Below, piece after piece: positions 34,011 through 43,333 of a DNA stretch of 64,000 nucleotides. Source of the DNA: Prosthecobacter algae (GTDB lineage Bacteria; Verrucomicrobiota; Verrucomicrobiia; Verrucomicrobiales; Verrucomicrobiaceae); assembly GCF_039542385.1 (NCBI RefSeq), contig NZ_BAABIA010000002.1, positions 496,001-560,000 on the forward strand, in the 5' to 3' direction. The number at the start of each line of letters is the position of its first letter. Positions within the stretch are counted from its first letter, which is position 1. Position numbers and translations under genes: made by a program. The notes under the pieces were generated by a model. The model had not been told where the DNA came from. It was given only the letters and a program-made list of their open reading frames with translations, and ran no database searches.

Positions 34011-36584
34011 TTATTTCAGCTTGGCGTGACGGTCCTTGGCCCAGGTGAGCCCTTGCTGGATGGTGTCATCCCCGGGAATGAGGGCGGCGAGTTTTTCCCA
34101 ACGTTTCACGGCAAAACCGAAGGCGTTTTTGGCCTCCTCCTTTTTGCTGAGAGACTGGCTGGTGTGGCCGAGCACGCCATAGAGCTGGGCGAGCTGCACC
34201 TCCTGGGCTTTGCGTTGCGGGGAGAGACGTGCATCGGGCTCCTTGGAAAGAATGGCCTCCAGGGAGGTAACGGCCTGCTGGACGATGGGGAGGGCGGCGG
34301 CAGGCTTGCCGAGGTCGGACATCAGCTCCGCATATTCACCGCGCAGCTTGGCCTGGAGGAAGCCGAAGGAGAGGTTGTCCGGCTCATCCACCAGGATCTC
34401 ATTCAGCAGTTCCATGGCGTCCTGCTTCTTTTTGATGGCGTCGTTGTTGTTGCCCTCGTCACGCTCGAGAAGGGAAAGACCACCATAGTTTTTGGCCAGC
34501 AGGTATTTCACCTCCGCCCACTCTGGGAGCAGGCGGTTCAGCTCCAGCAGGATGGGGATGGCCTGCTGGTGGGCCTCGCGGGCCTCCTTGGCACCGATGC
34601 TTTTGCCAATCAATTCGGCCAGCTCGGTGTAGGCATCGGCCAGCAGCAAGGCCTGCTCCTGATTGCGCGGCGAGGACCCCATGACGAGTTCCCCCATTTC
34701 GGTGACGGCATCAATGAGGGTGGTCAGGGCATCCTGCACACGGCCAGCATCCCGCTGGGCAAGGCCTTTGGCAAATTTGGAACGCGCGAGGAGGAAGCGT
34801 TCGTCGGGAATGGGTTCGGCGCCAAGCAGCTTGGGGTCGAGCACTTCCGGCACGTGAGCCAAGGCTTTTTCGGCTTCGATGAGGTCGCCACTTTCCTGCA
34901 TGCGGAGGCCATACTCCATCCAGGCCCGGGCACATTCATTGCGGGCGAGGCGATTTTTTGAATCGGCAGCCAACCCTTCCGTGAGGCTGGTGGTGGCATC
35001 CCGCAGAAAGGCGAGGGAGGTAGCGCGGTCGCCCTTGCGGTTGGAGAGGTCCGAAAGCAGCAAGCTGTATTTGCCGAACCATTGATGAAACAATGGGAGC
35101 TTGGGATCGGACTTGCCATCCTTCAGCAGCAGGGCGGCCTGGTCGCGGGCTTTTTCCAGGTACACACGGGCCTGTTCATGGTCGCGCATGCGAAGGTGGA
35201 TCTGGCCGATGTTGCCGTAGGCCCGCAGACGCTCCACCCCGAGGGCGGGATCTTTTTCCAGCATGGGTAGACCTGCCATGCAAAAGGCCAGGGCATCGCG
35301 CAACTGGCTTTTGGAAAACTCAGTGTCCAGTTCGTTGCTAGTGGGGGACTGAAGAAGCTGGGTGAGAAACTGATCCACCGCTGTCTGCGAGTGCTGGAGA
35401 TTGGCATCCGCCGTTTTCTTTTGCTCGATGGATTTGTCCCGCTGACCGGTCAGGGTGGAAATCTTTTCTTCACGGGCCTGGATCTCCCGTTGCAAGACGA
35501 CCTCATTTTCGCCGATGACGACCTCTGCCTTCTGCGCCCGACGCAAGGTGGTGAAAGCATAGATGGCGCACATCACCAAGGTGGCGAGCAAGCTGAGCGC
35601 GGTGACCTGCAGCATGCTCACCTTGAGCGCCTGACGCTTGCGCTCCAGGGTGGTCTGCTCGCGCGACTCTTCCAGGAGGTAGTCGGATTCGAGAATCTCG
35701 AATTCGCGCACCACTTCGCGCATGTCGGTCCAGCGCGCGGCGGGGTTCAGGTCCAGCGCCCGCTCGATGATGTTGCGGCGGCGTTCATCCCATTTGGACT
35801 GCGAGGCATCCGGCCAGACAATCTTTGGCTGCGAGCGGACGGCGGTGATGAGGGCCGCACTGTCGATCCCATAGGCGAGGCCGGAAGCGACCTTCTTTTG
35901 TACAAAGGCTACCTGCTCGGCCCAGGCCCGGGCTCCGCGGGGGAGCTGACCGGTGAGGAGGCGAAAGGCGAGAACGCCAAAGCTGTACACATCCCAACTG
36001 GCCCCATAACCATTGAAGACACCTTCGGGATTTTCAGCCTGCTCCGGGCAGAGATGTACAAAATGATCGGTGAGCTCCAGATGATGGATGCCGCCTACCC
36101 AGCCCTGGGCCATGTCGGTGAGGCGGATGCTTGCTTCAGCATCGTCCTCCAGCAGCACGTTGCAGGGGCGGAGATTGCCATGGGGGATACCGTGCTTGTG
36201 CAGCCAGGCGAGGGCATCCGAAAGCTGGTAGATGCAGTTCCAGGCCAGGTCTGGGTTTGGCTGGCTGCAAAGTGACTCCAGCGTGGGCGTCTGCCACAGG
36301 CGGCGGCCCTGGGCATCCTTCATCATCACGCCCACCAACGGCATGGCGGCGTAGTAGGGGCTGCGGTCGAAATTAAAATTCTCCACCGGCAGCACCCCGC
36401 GATGATGCGGCATCTGCTGCAGCGCACTCAGCGCCGTGGCCAGGGCCTTGCGGTTGATGGCCATGGAGGAGAAGACCTTCACCGCACAGGCTTTGCCACC
36501 ACAGCTGGCCCGGTAAACAGCTCCGCAGCGCCCGCTGCCGATCAGATCCTGCAATTCATGTCCAGCGATATCCGGCAAACTCAT
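34011..36584 (-). CDS. Membrane-anchored protein kinase-like (probable pseudokinase) TPR protein
   Basis: 857 aa. Residues 10-300 are a Ser/Thr kinase fold: glycine loop IGSGRCGAVY, lysine K36 in AVK, and metal Asp D157. The catalytic loop, normally HRDLKPxN, reads H135-G-N137-L-R-P-C-N142, so the catalytic Asp is Asn, and DFG reads DMA. A TM helix (about 323-345), a coiled coil (about 350-410) and a long TPR region (about 430-850) follow. Likely ATP-binding but catalytically weak or dead; the TPR part may bind partners on the other side of the membrane. Operon with the M32 peptidase. Confidence 0.87.
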   Translation of the reverse strand: MSLPDIAGHELQDLIGSGRCGAVYRASCGGKACAVKVFSSMAINRKALATALSALQQMPHHRGVLPVENFNFDRSPYYAAMPLVGVMMKDAQGRRLWQTPTLESLCSQPNPDLAWNCIYQLSDALAWLHKHGIPHGNLRPCNVLLEDDAEASIRLTDMAQGWVGGIHHLELTDHFVHLCPEQAENPEGVFNGYGASWDVYSFGVLAFRLLTGQLPRGARAWAEQVAFVQKKVASGLAYGIDSAALITAVRSQPKIVWPDASQSKWDERRRNIIERALDLNPAARWTDMREVVREFEILESDYLLEESREQTTLERKRQALKVSMLQVTALSLLATLVMCAIYAFTTLRRAQKAEVVIGENEVVLQREIQAREEKISTLTGQRDKSIEQKKTADANLQHSQTAVDQFLTQLLQSPTSNELDTEFSKSQLRDALAFCMAGLPMLEKDPALGVERLRAYGNIGQIHLRMRDHEQARVYLEKARDQAALLLKDGKSDPKLPLFHQWFGKYSLLLSDLSNRKGDRATSLAFLRDATTSLTEGLAADSKNRLARNECARAWMEYGLRMQESGDLIEAEKALAHVPEVLDPKLLGAEPIPDERFLLARSKFAKGLAQRDAGRVQDALTTLIDAVTEMGELVMGSSPRNQEQALLLADAYTELAELIGKSIGAKEAREAHQQAIPILLELNRLLPEWAEVKYLLAKNYGGLSLLERDEGNNNDAIKKKQDAMELLNEILVDEPDNLSFGFLQAKLRGEYAELMSDLGKPAAALPIVQQAVTSLEAILSKEPDARLSPQRKAQEVQLAQLYGVLGHTSQSLSKKEEAKNAFGFAVKRWEKLAALIPGDDTIQQGLTWAKDRHAKLK

Positions 36585-36794
36585 GCAAGGCGTGCGGCAG
36601 GGGTTGTCATGATGATGGTAAAGGAAAACGCTGTATTCCGCGGTTAACTCAAATCCTGCAACGCGAGGGAGAAAGGGTCAAGCCGGGGCTTTGACTGTAA
36701 AACTTTGTTAAATGTTCAGCGAGAATGGCATGGGATCTTGCGTGAGCCCCTCCGGAAAGACAGAACCTGACCTGTACGTCCGTTGTTTTTGCCC

Positions 36795-38075
36795 ATGTTT
36801 CGCTCCTTTATTTTCCTTGCTCTTGCCAGCGCAGCCGCTGCCCAGACTCCCGCCTTGGTGATCAAAGCCGTGACGGATCGCCCCCAAGCCCTCTACCAGA
36901 CGGGAGAGACCGCCCGGTTTGACCTCACGGTGACCCAGGATGGCAAGCCGCTGGCCCAGGGGCAGATCCAGTGCTCACTCTCTAAAGATGGCGTGGAGCC
37001 GAGGCGCGAAGAGACCGTACAGATTAAAGATGGCAAGGCCACGCTGACTGGGACACTGGGCGAGCCGGGCTTCCTGCTGCTGCGTGCGAGCATCGCTGGC
37101 CAAAAAGATTTCGCCCAGGCCAGCGCCGGATTCAGCCCGCAGGAGATCAAACCGAGCCTGCCCGTGCCGGATGACTTTGATGCCTTTTGGGCAGCGCAAA
37201 AAGCTGCTCTCGCTCAAGTAGAAATGAAATCCACCCTCACCCCGGTGACCAGCACCCTGCCGAAGGTGGCTGTGTATGATGCGCAGATCACCTGCCTGGG
37301 CGCGCCTGTCTCCGGCTACTATGGCAAACCGAAGGATGCGAAGGCCAAGAGTTGCCCCGCGATCCTCTTTGTCCATGGCGCAGGCGTCGGTGGCTCCAGC
37401 CTGGGCGCGGTGGCCTGGTCAGAACGCGAAGGCGGCATGCTGTCCATGGACATCAATGCCCACGGCCTGCCCAATGGCAAACCGAAGGCCTTTTACGATG
37501 AGCAAGCCGCAGGCGCTCTGAAGGACTACCGCTTTCAGGGCCGGGATGATCGCGAAAAATGCTATTTCAAAGGCATGTTCCTGCGCGTCATCCGCGCGCT
37601 GGATTTCCTCACCGCGCAGCCGGAGTGGGATGGCAAGACGCTCATCGTCTATGGCAGCAGCCAGGGTGGTTTTCAGGCCTTTGCGGCGGCGGGGCTGGAC
37701 CCACGAGTCACGTTTTTCTGCGCAGGTGTACCGGCAGGTTGTGATCACACCGGCATCGCCGCAGGCCGCATCAATGGCTGGCCCAAGCTGGTCACCATCA
37801 CCGACGGCAAAGCCGTGGAAGCGGAGCTGCAAACGGCGCGTTACTTTGACAACGTCAACTTTGCCCTACGCGCCAAGTGCCAAGGAGCCGCCGTGACCGT
37901 CGGTTTCATCGACACCGTGTGCCCACCGAGCAGCGTCTATGCAGCCTACAATGTGCTGACGATGCCCAAGACCCTACACACCATGCCGCTGACGGGCCAC
38001 AAGAGCAGCCCGGAAGCCAGTGCCTTCATGACCGAAGCGGCGCTGGCCCATGTGCGGGCCATGCGGCAAAAGTAA
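36795..38075 (+). CDS. Acetyl xylan esterase (AXE1 family)
   Basis: 426 aa with a Sec signal (FRSFIFLALASAAAAQ). After an Ig-like N-terminal domain of about 110 residues, the alpha/beta-hydrolase domain carries the nucleophile YGSSQGG, the acid in FIDTVCPPSS and the base in TGHKSSPE, the typical triad of AXE1/cephalosporin-C deacetylase (CE7-like). It would deacetylate xylan or other acetylated sugars outside the cytoplasm. ATG 36795 gives the signal peptide; upstream TTG is rejected. Confidence 0.88.
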   Translation: MFRSFIFLALASAAAAQTPALVIKAVTDRPQALYQTGETARFDLTVTQDGKPLAQGQIQCSLSKDGVEPRREETVQIKDGKATLTGTLGEPGFLLLRASIAGQKDFAQASAGFSPQEIKPSLPVPDDFDAFWAAQKAALAQVEMKSTLTPVTSTLPKVAVYDAQITCLGAPVSGYYGKPKDAKAKSCPAILFVHGAGVGGSSLGAVAWSEREGGMLSMDINAHGLPNGKPKAFYDEQAAGALKDYRFQGRDDREKCYFKGMFLRVIRALDFLTAQPEWDGKTLIVYGSSQGGFQAFAAAGLDPRVTFFCAGVPAGCDHTGIAAGRINGWPKLVTITDGKAVEAELQTARYFDNVNFALRAKCQGAAVTVGFIDTVCPPSSVYAAYNVLTMPKTLHTMPLTGHKSSPEASAFMTEAALAHVRAMRQK

Positions 38076-38077
38076 GG

Positions 38078-39340
38078 TCATTCGTCTCGGTTCAAGATGA
38101 TGCGCGCGCCGCGCTGCCAGGTGAAGTAGCCCCACACCCAGTGCAGGAAAACAGCGGCGCGATTGCGCATGCCTACCAGGAACAGCAGGTGGACAAAGAG
38201 CCACATCAGCCAGGCGAAGAACCCACTGAAATTCATGCCTTTAAACATCGCCACCGCAGCCTTGCGCCCGATGGTGGCCATGCTGCCTTTGTCCCAATAC
38301 GCATAAGGGATGCGGTCGCCTACTTTGATGACCTTGGCGATGTGCTGCCCCATTTGAATGGCTGCGGGGCAGACCCCAGGCACACGCACACCTTTGACAT
38401 CGGTGAGGGCCACCAGATCCCCCGCCGCATAGACCTGCGGGTAGCCCGGCAGACTGAGATCTGGCTGCACCTGGATACGCCCACCGCGATCCAACGGCAC
38501 GCCTGCAAGAGTTTTGGTGACTGGGCTGGCCTCCACGCCAGCGGCCCAGATGATGATGTCGGCCTCAATGCGCTGCTCACCGGCGATGACGTAACCTTTC
38601 CCCACTTCCTTGACCGGGCAATTGAGGTGCACGGTGACGCCGATCTCCTCCAGGTGCTCGCGGGTGTAGGTGATCAGGCTCTCCGAAAACATCGGCAGCA
38701 GCTTGGGTCCCGCCTCAATGAGGTGGACGTGCGCCTGGGTCGGATCAATGCGGCGGAAGTCCTCACGCAGCACCACTTTGGCCAACTCAGCCAAGGACCC
38801 CGACATCTCCACGCCTGTGGGTCCGCCACCCACGACGATCATGGTCAGCAGCCGCTTGGTTTCCGCCGGGTCATTGGTGGCTTCCGCTTTTTCAAAAGCC
38901 AGCAGCACCTTGCGGCGGATCTCCATGGCATCCTCCAGGCTCTTCAGGCCCAAGGTGAAAGGCTCCCACTCATTGCGACCAAAGAATCCCGTCTTGGCCC
39001 CGAGGGCAATAATGAGGTGATCATAGGCCAGCGTGTGGCCTTTCATGACCACCTTTTTATTCGGCAGGTCAATTTCCGTGACCTCATCCATGAGCGTCGT
39101 CACATTTTTATGCTCGGCCAAAATGGAGCGTAGCGGCTGGGCGATCTCCGTGGTGGAAAGCCCCGCGGTGGCCACCTGATAAAGCAGGGGTTGGAAAAGG
39201 TGGTGATTCCACCGGTCCACCAAGGTGACGTGGTAGCGCGGATCATTCAATTCCTTGGCGCAGGTCAGTCCAGCGAACCCCCCGCCGAGGATCACCACTT
39301 CTTCTGGACGCTTGGTATCAGTCGTAGGCGGGGGAGTCAT
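38078..39340 (-). CDS. ndh: Type II NADH dehydrogenase (NDH-2)
   Basis: 420 aa. Two dinucleotide folds: FAD site VVILGGGFAGLTCAKEL near the start, NADH site MIVVGGGPTGVEMSGSLAEL in the middle, and YAAGDLVAL near the C-terminal part. A C-terminal amphipathic and hydrophobic stretch (FFAWLMWLFVHLLFLVG) anchors it to the membrane. It passes electrons from NADH to quinone without pumping protons, feeding the oxidase. Start at 39340 (MTPPPTTD) leaves 17 residues before the FAD fold. Confidence 0.93.
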   Translation of the reverse strand: MTPPPTTDTKRPEEVVILGGGFAGLTCAKELNDPRYHVTLVDRWNHHLFQPLLYQVATAGLSTTEIAQPLRSILAEHKNVTTLMDEVTEIDLPNKKVVMKGHTLAYDHLIIALGAKTGFFGRNEWEPFTLGLKSLEDAMEIRRKVLLAFEKAEATNDPAETKRLLTMIVVGGGPTGVEMSGSLAELAKVVLREDFRRIDPTQAHVHLIEAGPKLLPMFSESLITYTREHLEEIGVTVHLNCPVKEVGKGYVIAGEQRIEADIIIWAAGVEASPVTKTLAGVPLDRGGRIQVQPDLSLPGYPQVYAAGDLVALTDVKGVRVPGVCPAAIQMGQHIAKVIKVGDRIPYAYWDKGSMATIGRKAAVAMFKGMNFSGFFAWLMWLFVHLLFLVGMRNRAAVFLHWVWGYFTWQRGARIILNRDE

Positions 39341-39438
39341 GTTTTCCGATAGACGATGTTCAAGCTTTAAACAAGCACACAGCACGCCAGAACGATGTGC
39401 TGAAATGACCAGGATTCTCGTTCGTTTGCTCTCTTCCC

Positions 39439-40845
39439 ATGAAATCGAAGCTCCTGCTTTTTTGCGCCTGCCTCCTGCACACCTACCTCAGCGCGGCGGA
39501 GAAACCGAACATCCTCTTTCTTTTTGCCGACGACCTCACCTACGATGCCATTCGCGCCTTTGAAAAAACGGACATTGAGACGCCGAACCTGGATCGCCTA
39601 GCACAAAGCGGCAAAGTCTTCACCCACGCTTATAACATGGGCTCCTGGAGCGGTGCCGTCTGCGTAGCCAGCCGCACCATGCTGAACACCGGCAAGCACG
39701 TGTGGCGTGCGCAAAAGGTGGCCCTGCCCCAGGCGCAGGTTGGAGGAAAACTGTGGCCGCAACTTATGGCCGCACGGGGTTACGAAACCCTCATGACAGG
39801 CAAATGGCACGTCGCCGTGCCAGCGGAAAAGTGCTTCGCCCGCACAGGCACCGTCCGCTCCGGCATGCCCAAAGATACGCCTGCCAGTTACCATCGCCCC
39901 ATCGCTGGTCAGCACGATGCCTGGAGCCCGTCTGATGCGGACCTCGGTGGTTACTGGCAAGGCGGCAAACACTGGAGCGAGGTCACTGCGGATGACGCCA
40001 TCGGTTTTTTCCAAAGCGGCCTCGGCAAGGCCAAGCCCTTCTTCATGTACGTGGCCTTCAACGCCCCGCATGATCCCCGCCAGTCCCCGGCCGAGTATGT
40101 GGCCAAGTATCCGCTGGACCGCATCCAGATTCCAGCCAGCTACCAGCCCGAGTACCCTTATCAAAAGCAGATGGGCTGCGGCCCCAGCCTACGGGATGAA
40201 AAACTGGCCCCCTTCCCCCGCACAGAGTTCGCCATCAAGACCCATCGTGCCGAATACTGCGCGCTCATCACTCACCTTGATGCCCAGATCGGCCGGGTGC
40301 TCGCCGCCCTGGAGGCCAGCGGCCAGGGCGACAACACCTGGATCTTCTTCACGGCGGACCATGGCCTCGCCGTGGGTAAGCATGGTTTGTTAGGCAAACA
40401 AAACATGTATGAGCACAGCCTGCGTGTCCCCTTTCTGGTGAAGGGGCCCGGCGTGAAGCCCGGCAAGATCAGCGCGCCCATCTACCTTCAGGACGTCATG
40501 GCGACCAGCCTGGACCTCGCCGGCGGCAAGCCTGACGAAGTCGAGTTCCAAAGCCTGCTGCCGCTGATCCGTGGCCAGTCCGCCCAGCCTACGGCCAGCC
40601 CGGTATATGGCGCCTACCTGGAACTCCAGCGCGCCATCCTGGCCGATGGTTGGAAACTCATCGCCTATCCTGAAGCCAAAAAGCTCCGCCTCTACCACGT
40701 TGCCGAAGATCCGGAAGAACTCCGCGACCTCGCCGCCCAACCCGACCAACAGACCCGTCTCAAAGATCTCTTCAAACAGCTGCTCACCCTCCAGCAAAAG
40801 ATGGATGACCCCCTGGATCTGAAGCTCTCGTTTCCGGAGACGTGA
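39439..40845 (+). CDS. Sulfatase
   Basis: 468 aa with a Sec signal (LLLFCACLLHTYLSA). The first metal site NILFLFADDL and the substrate site TGKWHV are present. The formylglycine position is Cys, C75-V-A-S-R79; the usual consensus is C/S-x-P-S-R, here with Ala for Pro. Metal ligands recur in FTADHGLAVGKHG. It probably removes sulfate from algal or plant glycans, with formylglycine made by an enzyme not in this window. Confidence 0.92.
   Translation: MKSKLLLFCACLLHTYLSAAEKPNILFLFADDLTYDAIRAFEKTDIETPNLDRLAQSGKVFTHAYNMGSWSGAVCVASRTMLNTGKHVWRAQKVALPQAQVGGKLWPQLMAARGYETLMTGKWHVAVPAEKCFARTGTVRSGMPKDTPASYHRPIAGQHDAWSPSDADLGGYWQGGKHWSEVTADDAIGFFQSGLGKAKPFFMYVAFNAPHDPRQSPAEYVAKYPLDRIQIPASYQPEYPYQKQMGCGPSLRDEKLAPFPRTEFAIKTHRAEYCALITHLDAQIGRVLAALEASGQGDNTWIFFTADHGLAVGKHGLLGKQNMYEHSLRVPFLVKGPGVKPGKISAPIYLQDVMATSLDLAGGKPDEVEFQSLLPLIRGQSAQPTASPVYGAYLELQRAILADGWKLIAYPEAKKLRLYHVAEDPEELRDLAAQPDQQTRLKDLFKQLLTLQQKMDDPLDLKLSFPET
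40386..40395 (+). repeat. TTTGTTAGGC word (one of six exact copies)
   Basis: Exact copies also at 27086-27095 and 62427-62436 on the plus strand, and at 5240-5249, 16957-16966 and 28163-28172 on the minus strand; near copies at 21484, 25719 and 41329. All exact copies lie inside genes. Confidence 0.7.
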
Positions 40846-41113
40846 GTTCGCGGGCCATCAAAGCAGTCTCAATCATTGTGCAATCCACGCTAAAAACTGA
40901 ATTCCCGAATGGCGCAGGATTGCCGAGCCTCGTTCATTTTCAATTCTCTTTAAGTCTTTAGCACAGAGGGCGAAAAGACGTCCCTCGCCCCGCTTGCGGG
41001 GTTGCGAAGTCGCGAAGCGAAAGGGCCCGTGGTGAGGGGTGGTCGAGTGGTCTCGGGAATCGAAGAAAGCGTCGTTTTTTGGATGAGTGCACCTTTTGCG
41101 AACGCAACTTCCT

Positions 41114-41209
41114 GCGTGCTGCGACCACCCCCTCACCTTGGCCTCTCCCCCAATTCTTGGGGGAGAGGGAATGCGCTTTGGGAAGCTCTTGATGAGAGAT
41201 CGAACAAGG
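41114..41209. repeat. Dispersed intergenic repeat, copy B
   Basis: Matches 8741-8825 end to end. The centre is a strong hairpin: CCTCTCCCCCAA, short loop, TTGGGGGAGAGG. The left end is also one arm of the inverted pair noted for this region. Confidence 0.75.
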
Positions 41210-41294
41210 TAAGAACCACCCAGAAATTCACACTGCACAAAAGGGCTAAATCATTTTTTAACCTCTCCATAACAAAATGTTCTCCAACAAAAAA

Positions 41295-41321
41295 GCCCTG
41301 CTTCCAGATCGGAGGCAGGGC
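41295..41321 (-). terminator. Rho-independent terminator of aminopeptidase gene
   Basis: Stem GCCCTGC/GCAGGGC with 13-base loop; on the minus strand it is followed by a run of T (seen as AAAAAA on the plus strand). Confidence 0.85.
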
Positions 41322-41342
41322 GTTAAAGTTTGTTAGACTGGA

Positions 41343-42527
41343 TTACTCAGCAGCGAGCGCATCCAGCAGGTACTTGGCAGGCTGGAAGTGCTCGATGAGG
41401 ATTTCCTGCTGGCCGCCGCGATTCATGCGCACCTGCTTGATATCAAAGTTCGGCGTTTTGTGAGGCGCAAACAAGATGTCATCATGCGTGGCGTTCTGGT
41501 GGCGCTTGAACTGGGCGGGGGTGATGTGACCGCCGAGATGGTCGTCACGACCTGTGGCCAGGTGGCAGGTGCCGAGGACTTTTTCGTCCTGGATGTCGGC
41601 ACCGGAAACGGGCAGCACTTGGGTGCCGAAACCGAGTTCACCGAGAACACCCGTCATCGGATCGTCCAGCAGCTTGGCATTGTGAGCGTCAATGGTGGCC
41701 TGGTCGCCAGCGATGAGCTCGCTCTTGATGATGCAGCCACCGGTGACGGTGAGCTTACCGAGGGTACCGTCTTCATACTTCATTGGGAAGAAGCCTTCCG
41801 CACCGGTCGGCACGAAATAGACTTCGCCAGCAGGCAGGTTAGCCACATCGGGGGCCGTTCCGCGACAGAGACCATGGCTCTTCTGCGCTTCCTGAGCGCT
41901 GAGTTCCAGTTTGGCCGTCAGCACCTCTCCTGTTTCGAGGGCGAAATCAATTTCCACCGAATCGGCCTGGGTCATGGCGAGACGCAGTTTTTCGGCGTCG
42001 CGGCTGACTTCATCGTAATCCACGGCCAGACCGGTATTCAAAATGATGTCGTTCAGACCGTGCAGCGTCGCACCGCGGAATCCATACTGCTTTGCAAAGG
42101 CAGTCAAAGGTGCCGTGGCGGAGAAGGTGGAGATGCAGAGAATGATGTCGTAGTTCGTGTAAATGTCCTTCTCCAGGCTCAGCGGATTGCCCGCCATGTC
42201 CACGCATTCATCAGGCAGGTCCAGATTGCTGCCAGTGGTCTGGGTGTAGGCGTAAATTTCACCGCCTTTCATGGCCAGTTCTTCCATGACGCCGTTTTGC
42301 AGCCCCAGGTAGAAGTGCTTGTGAGCATTGCGCTGGACGGCGCGGGCGGGGTTGTTCAAAAAGGCCATGTCCTTGGCCTCGGCCAGGTCAGGGAGATCAA
42401 TGAGGATACAAATTTTACAGCCAAAAGTGGGCTGAAAAACGGTATGAAGAAGGCGATAGAGATCGAACTTCGGGAATTTGCGGCCGTTGGCCGTCGTTTG
42501 AACGGTGGGCATGGGAGCGTTCATCAT
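41343..42527 (-). CDS. M29-like (aminopeptidase T-type) leucyl aminopeptidase
   Basis: 394 aa. The block LGELGFGTQ followed by GTCHLATGRDDHLGGH and the downstream HDDILF resemble the metal site of the thermophilic aminopeptidase family (AmpS/M29, COG2309). The substrate is probably an N-terminal hydrophobic residue. Divergent from the SDR gene, with its own terminator downstream. Confidence 0.75.
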   Translation of the reverse strand: MMNAPMPTVQTTANGRKFPKFDLYRLLHTVFQPTFGCKICILIDLPDLAEAKDMAFLNNPARAVQRNAHKHFYLGLQNGVMEELAMKGGEIYAYTQTTGSNLDLPDECVDMAGNPLSLEKDIYTNYDIILCISTFSATAPLTAFAKQYGFRGATLHGLNDIILNTGLAVDYDEVSRDAEKLRLAMTQADSVEIDFALETGEVLTAKLELSAQEAQKSHGLCRGTAPDVANLPAGEVYFVPTGAEGFFPMKYEDGTLGKLTVTGGCIIKSELIAGDQATIDAHNAKLLDDPMTGVLGELGFGTQVLPVSGADIQDEKVLGTCHLATGRDDHLGGHITPAQFKRHQNATHDDILFAPHKTPNFDIKQVRMNRGGQQEILIEHFQPAKYLLDALAAE

Positions 42528-42640
42528 AGAGAGGATGTGGTGTTTGGGTAAAGGCGAATACGGCTTTTTGCGAATGGCTGGGCGCGCTTTTCTTTTTCAA
42601 TTTTTAAGGCATCCAATGGAGGATTACCCCAGGAACTGCC

Positions 42641-43333
42641 ATGAATTCTCAAAAACTTGTCCTCATCACAGGCTGTAGCCGTGGGCTAGGCCGCGCCATG
42701 ATCTCGGAATTCTTAACGCGCGGCTGGACGGTGGCGGGCTGTGCGCGTGATGCCGAAAAGGTGGCGCAACTGCAACAACAGTTCCCTGCCCCGCATCACT
42801 TCACGACCTGTGACGTAGCAAATGACGCCGAAGTCCGGGCCTTTTGCCAAAGAGTCTTGGATCAACAAGGCGTGCCGGATCTGGTGCTGAACAATGCCGC
42901 CATCGTGAATGCCAATGCGCCGCTGTGGGAGATTTCGGCCGAGGAATTTGGCCGGGTAGTGGACATCAATGTCAAAGGCTCTGCCAACGTGATGCGCCAT
43001 CTTTTGCCCGCTATGCTGAAACGAGGTAGCGGCGTCGTGGTGAATTTTTCTTCGGGTTGGGGCCGCAGCACCTCCCCCGGAGTCGCCCCTTACTGCGCAA
43101 CGAAGTTCGCCATCGAAGGCCTATCGCAAGCGGTGGCTCAAGAGACAGGCGGAAAGGTGGCCGTGATTCCGCTGAACCCGGGGATCATCGATACCCGCAT
43201 GCTGCGCAGTTGCTTTGGCGAATCCGCCGACGCCTACCCCACCCCCGAGGAGTGGGCCCGAACAGCGGTGCCCTTCTTCATCAAGCTGGGACCGAAGGAC
43301 AATGGCAGACCCCTCACTGCCCCGGGTGGGTGA
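42641..43333 (+). CDS. Short-chain dehydrogenase/reductase
   Basis: 230 aa. Cofactor motif TGCSRGLGRA, NNAA in LVLNNAAIVNA, catalytic Ser in VNFSSGWG and YxxxK in YCATK are in order. Classical SDR of unknown substrate; the Arg after CARD suggests NADP. Its 3' end is overlapped on the other strand by an open frame that continues from a nuclease-like remnant. Confidence 0.92.
   Translation: MNSQKLVLITGCSRGLGRAMISEFLTRGWTVAGCARDAEKVAQLQQQFPAPHHFTTCDVANDAEVRAFCQRVLDQQGVPDLVLNNAAIVNANAPLWEISAEEFGRVVDINVKGSANVMRHLLPAMLKRGSGVVVNFSSGWGRSTSPGVAPYCATKFAIEGLSQAVAQETGGKVAVIPLNPGIIDTRMLRSCFGESADAYPTPEEWARTAVPFFIKLGPKDNGRPLTAPGG

Larger units (their letters stand above)
40846..41342. other. 497-bp intergenic region with palindromes and repeat copy
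   Basis: No gene supported. It holds the palindrome CCCCGCTTGCGGGG (40988-41001), a long inverted pair GGTGAGGGGTGGTCG (41031-41045) with CGACCACCCCCTCACC (41122-41137), the dispersed repeat copy B (41114-41209), and a minus-strand terminator (41295-41321). Confidence 0.7.

Noticed and set aside
40873..41238. 121-aa open frame on the minus strand in the 41-kb gap
   Set aside because: Lies over palindromes and the dispersed repeat; composition does not look like a protein.
41329..41338. TTTGTTAGAC next to the aminopeptidase terminator as a full copy of the recurrent word
   Set aside because: Differs at one of the core bases; kept only as a near match and not counted.
41388..42551. 387-aa open frame on the plus strand opposite the aminopeptidase
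   Set aside because: Antisense shadow of a gene with clear metal-site motifs and its own terminator.
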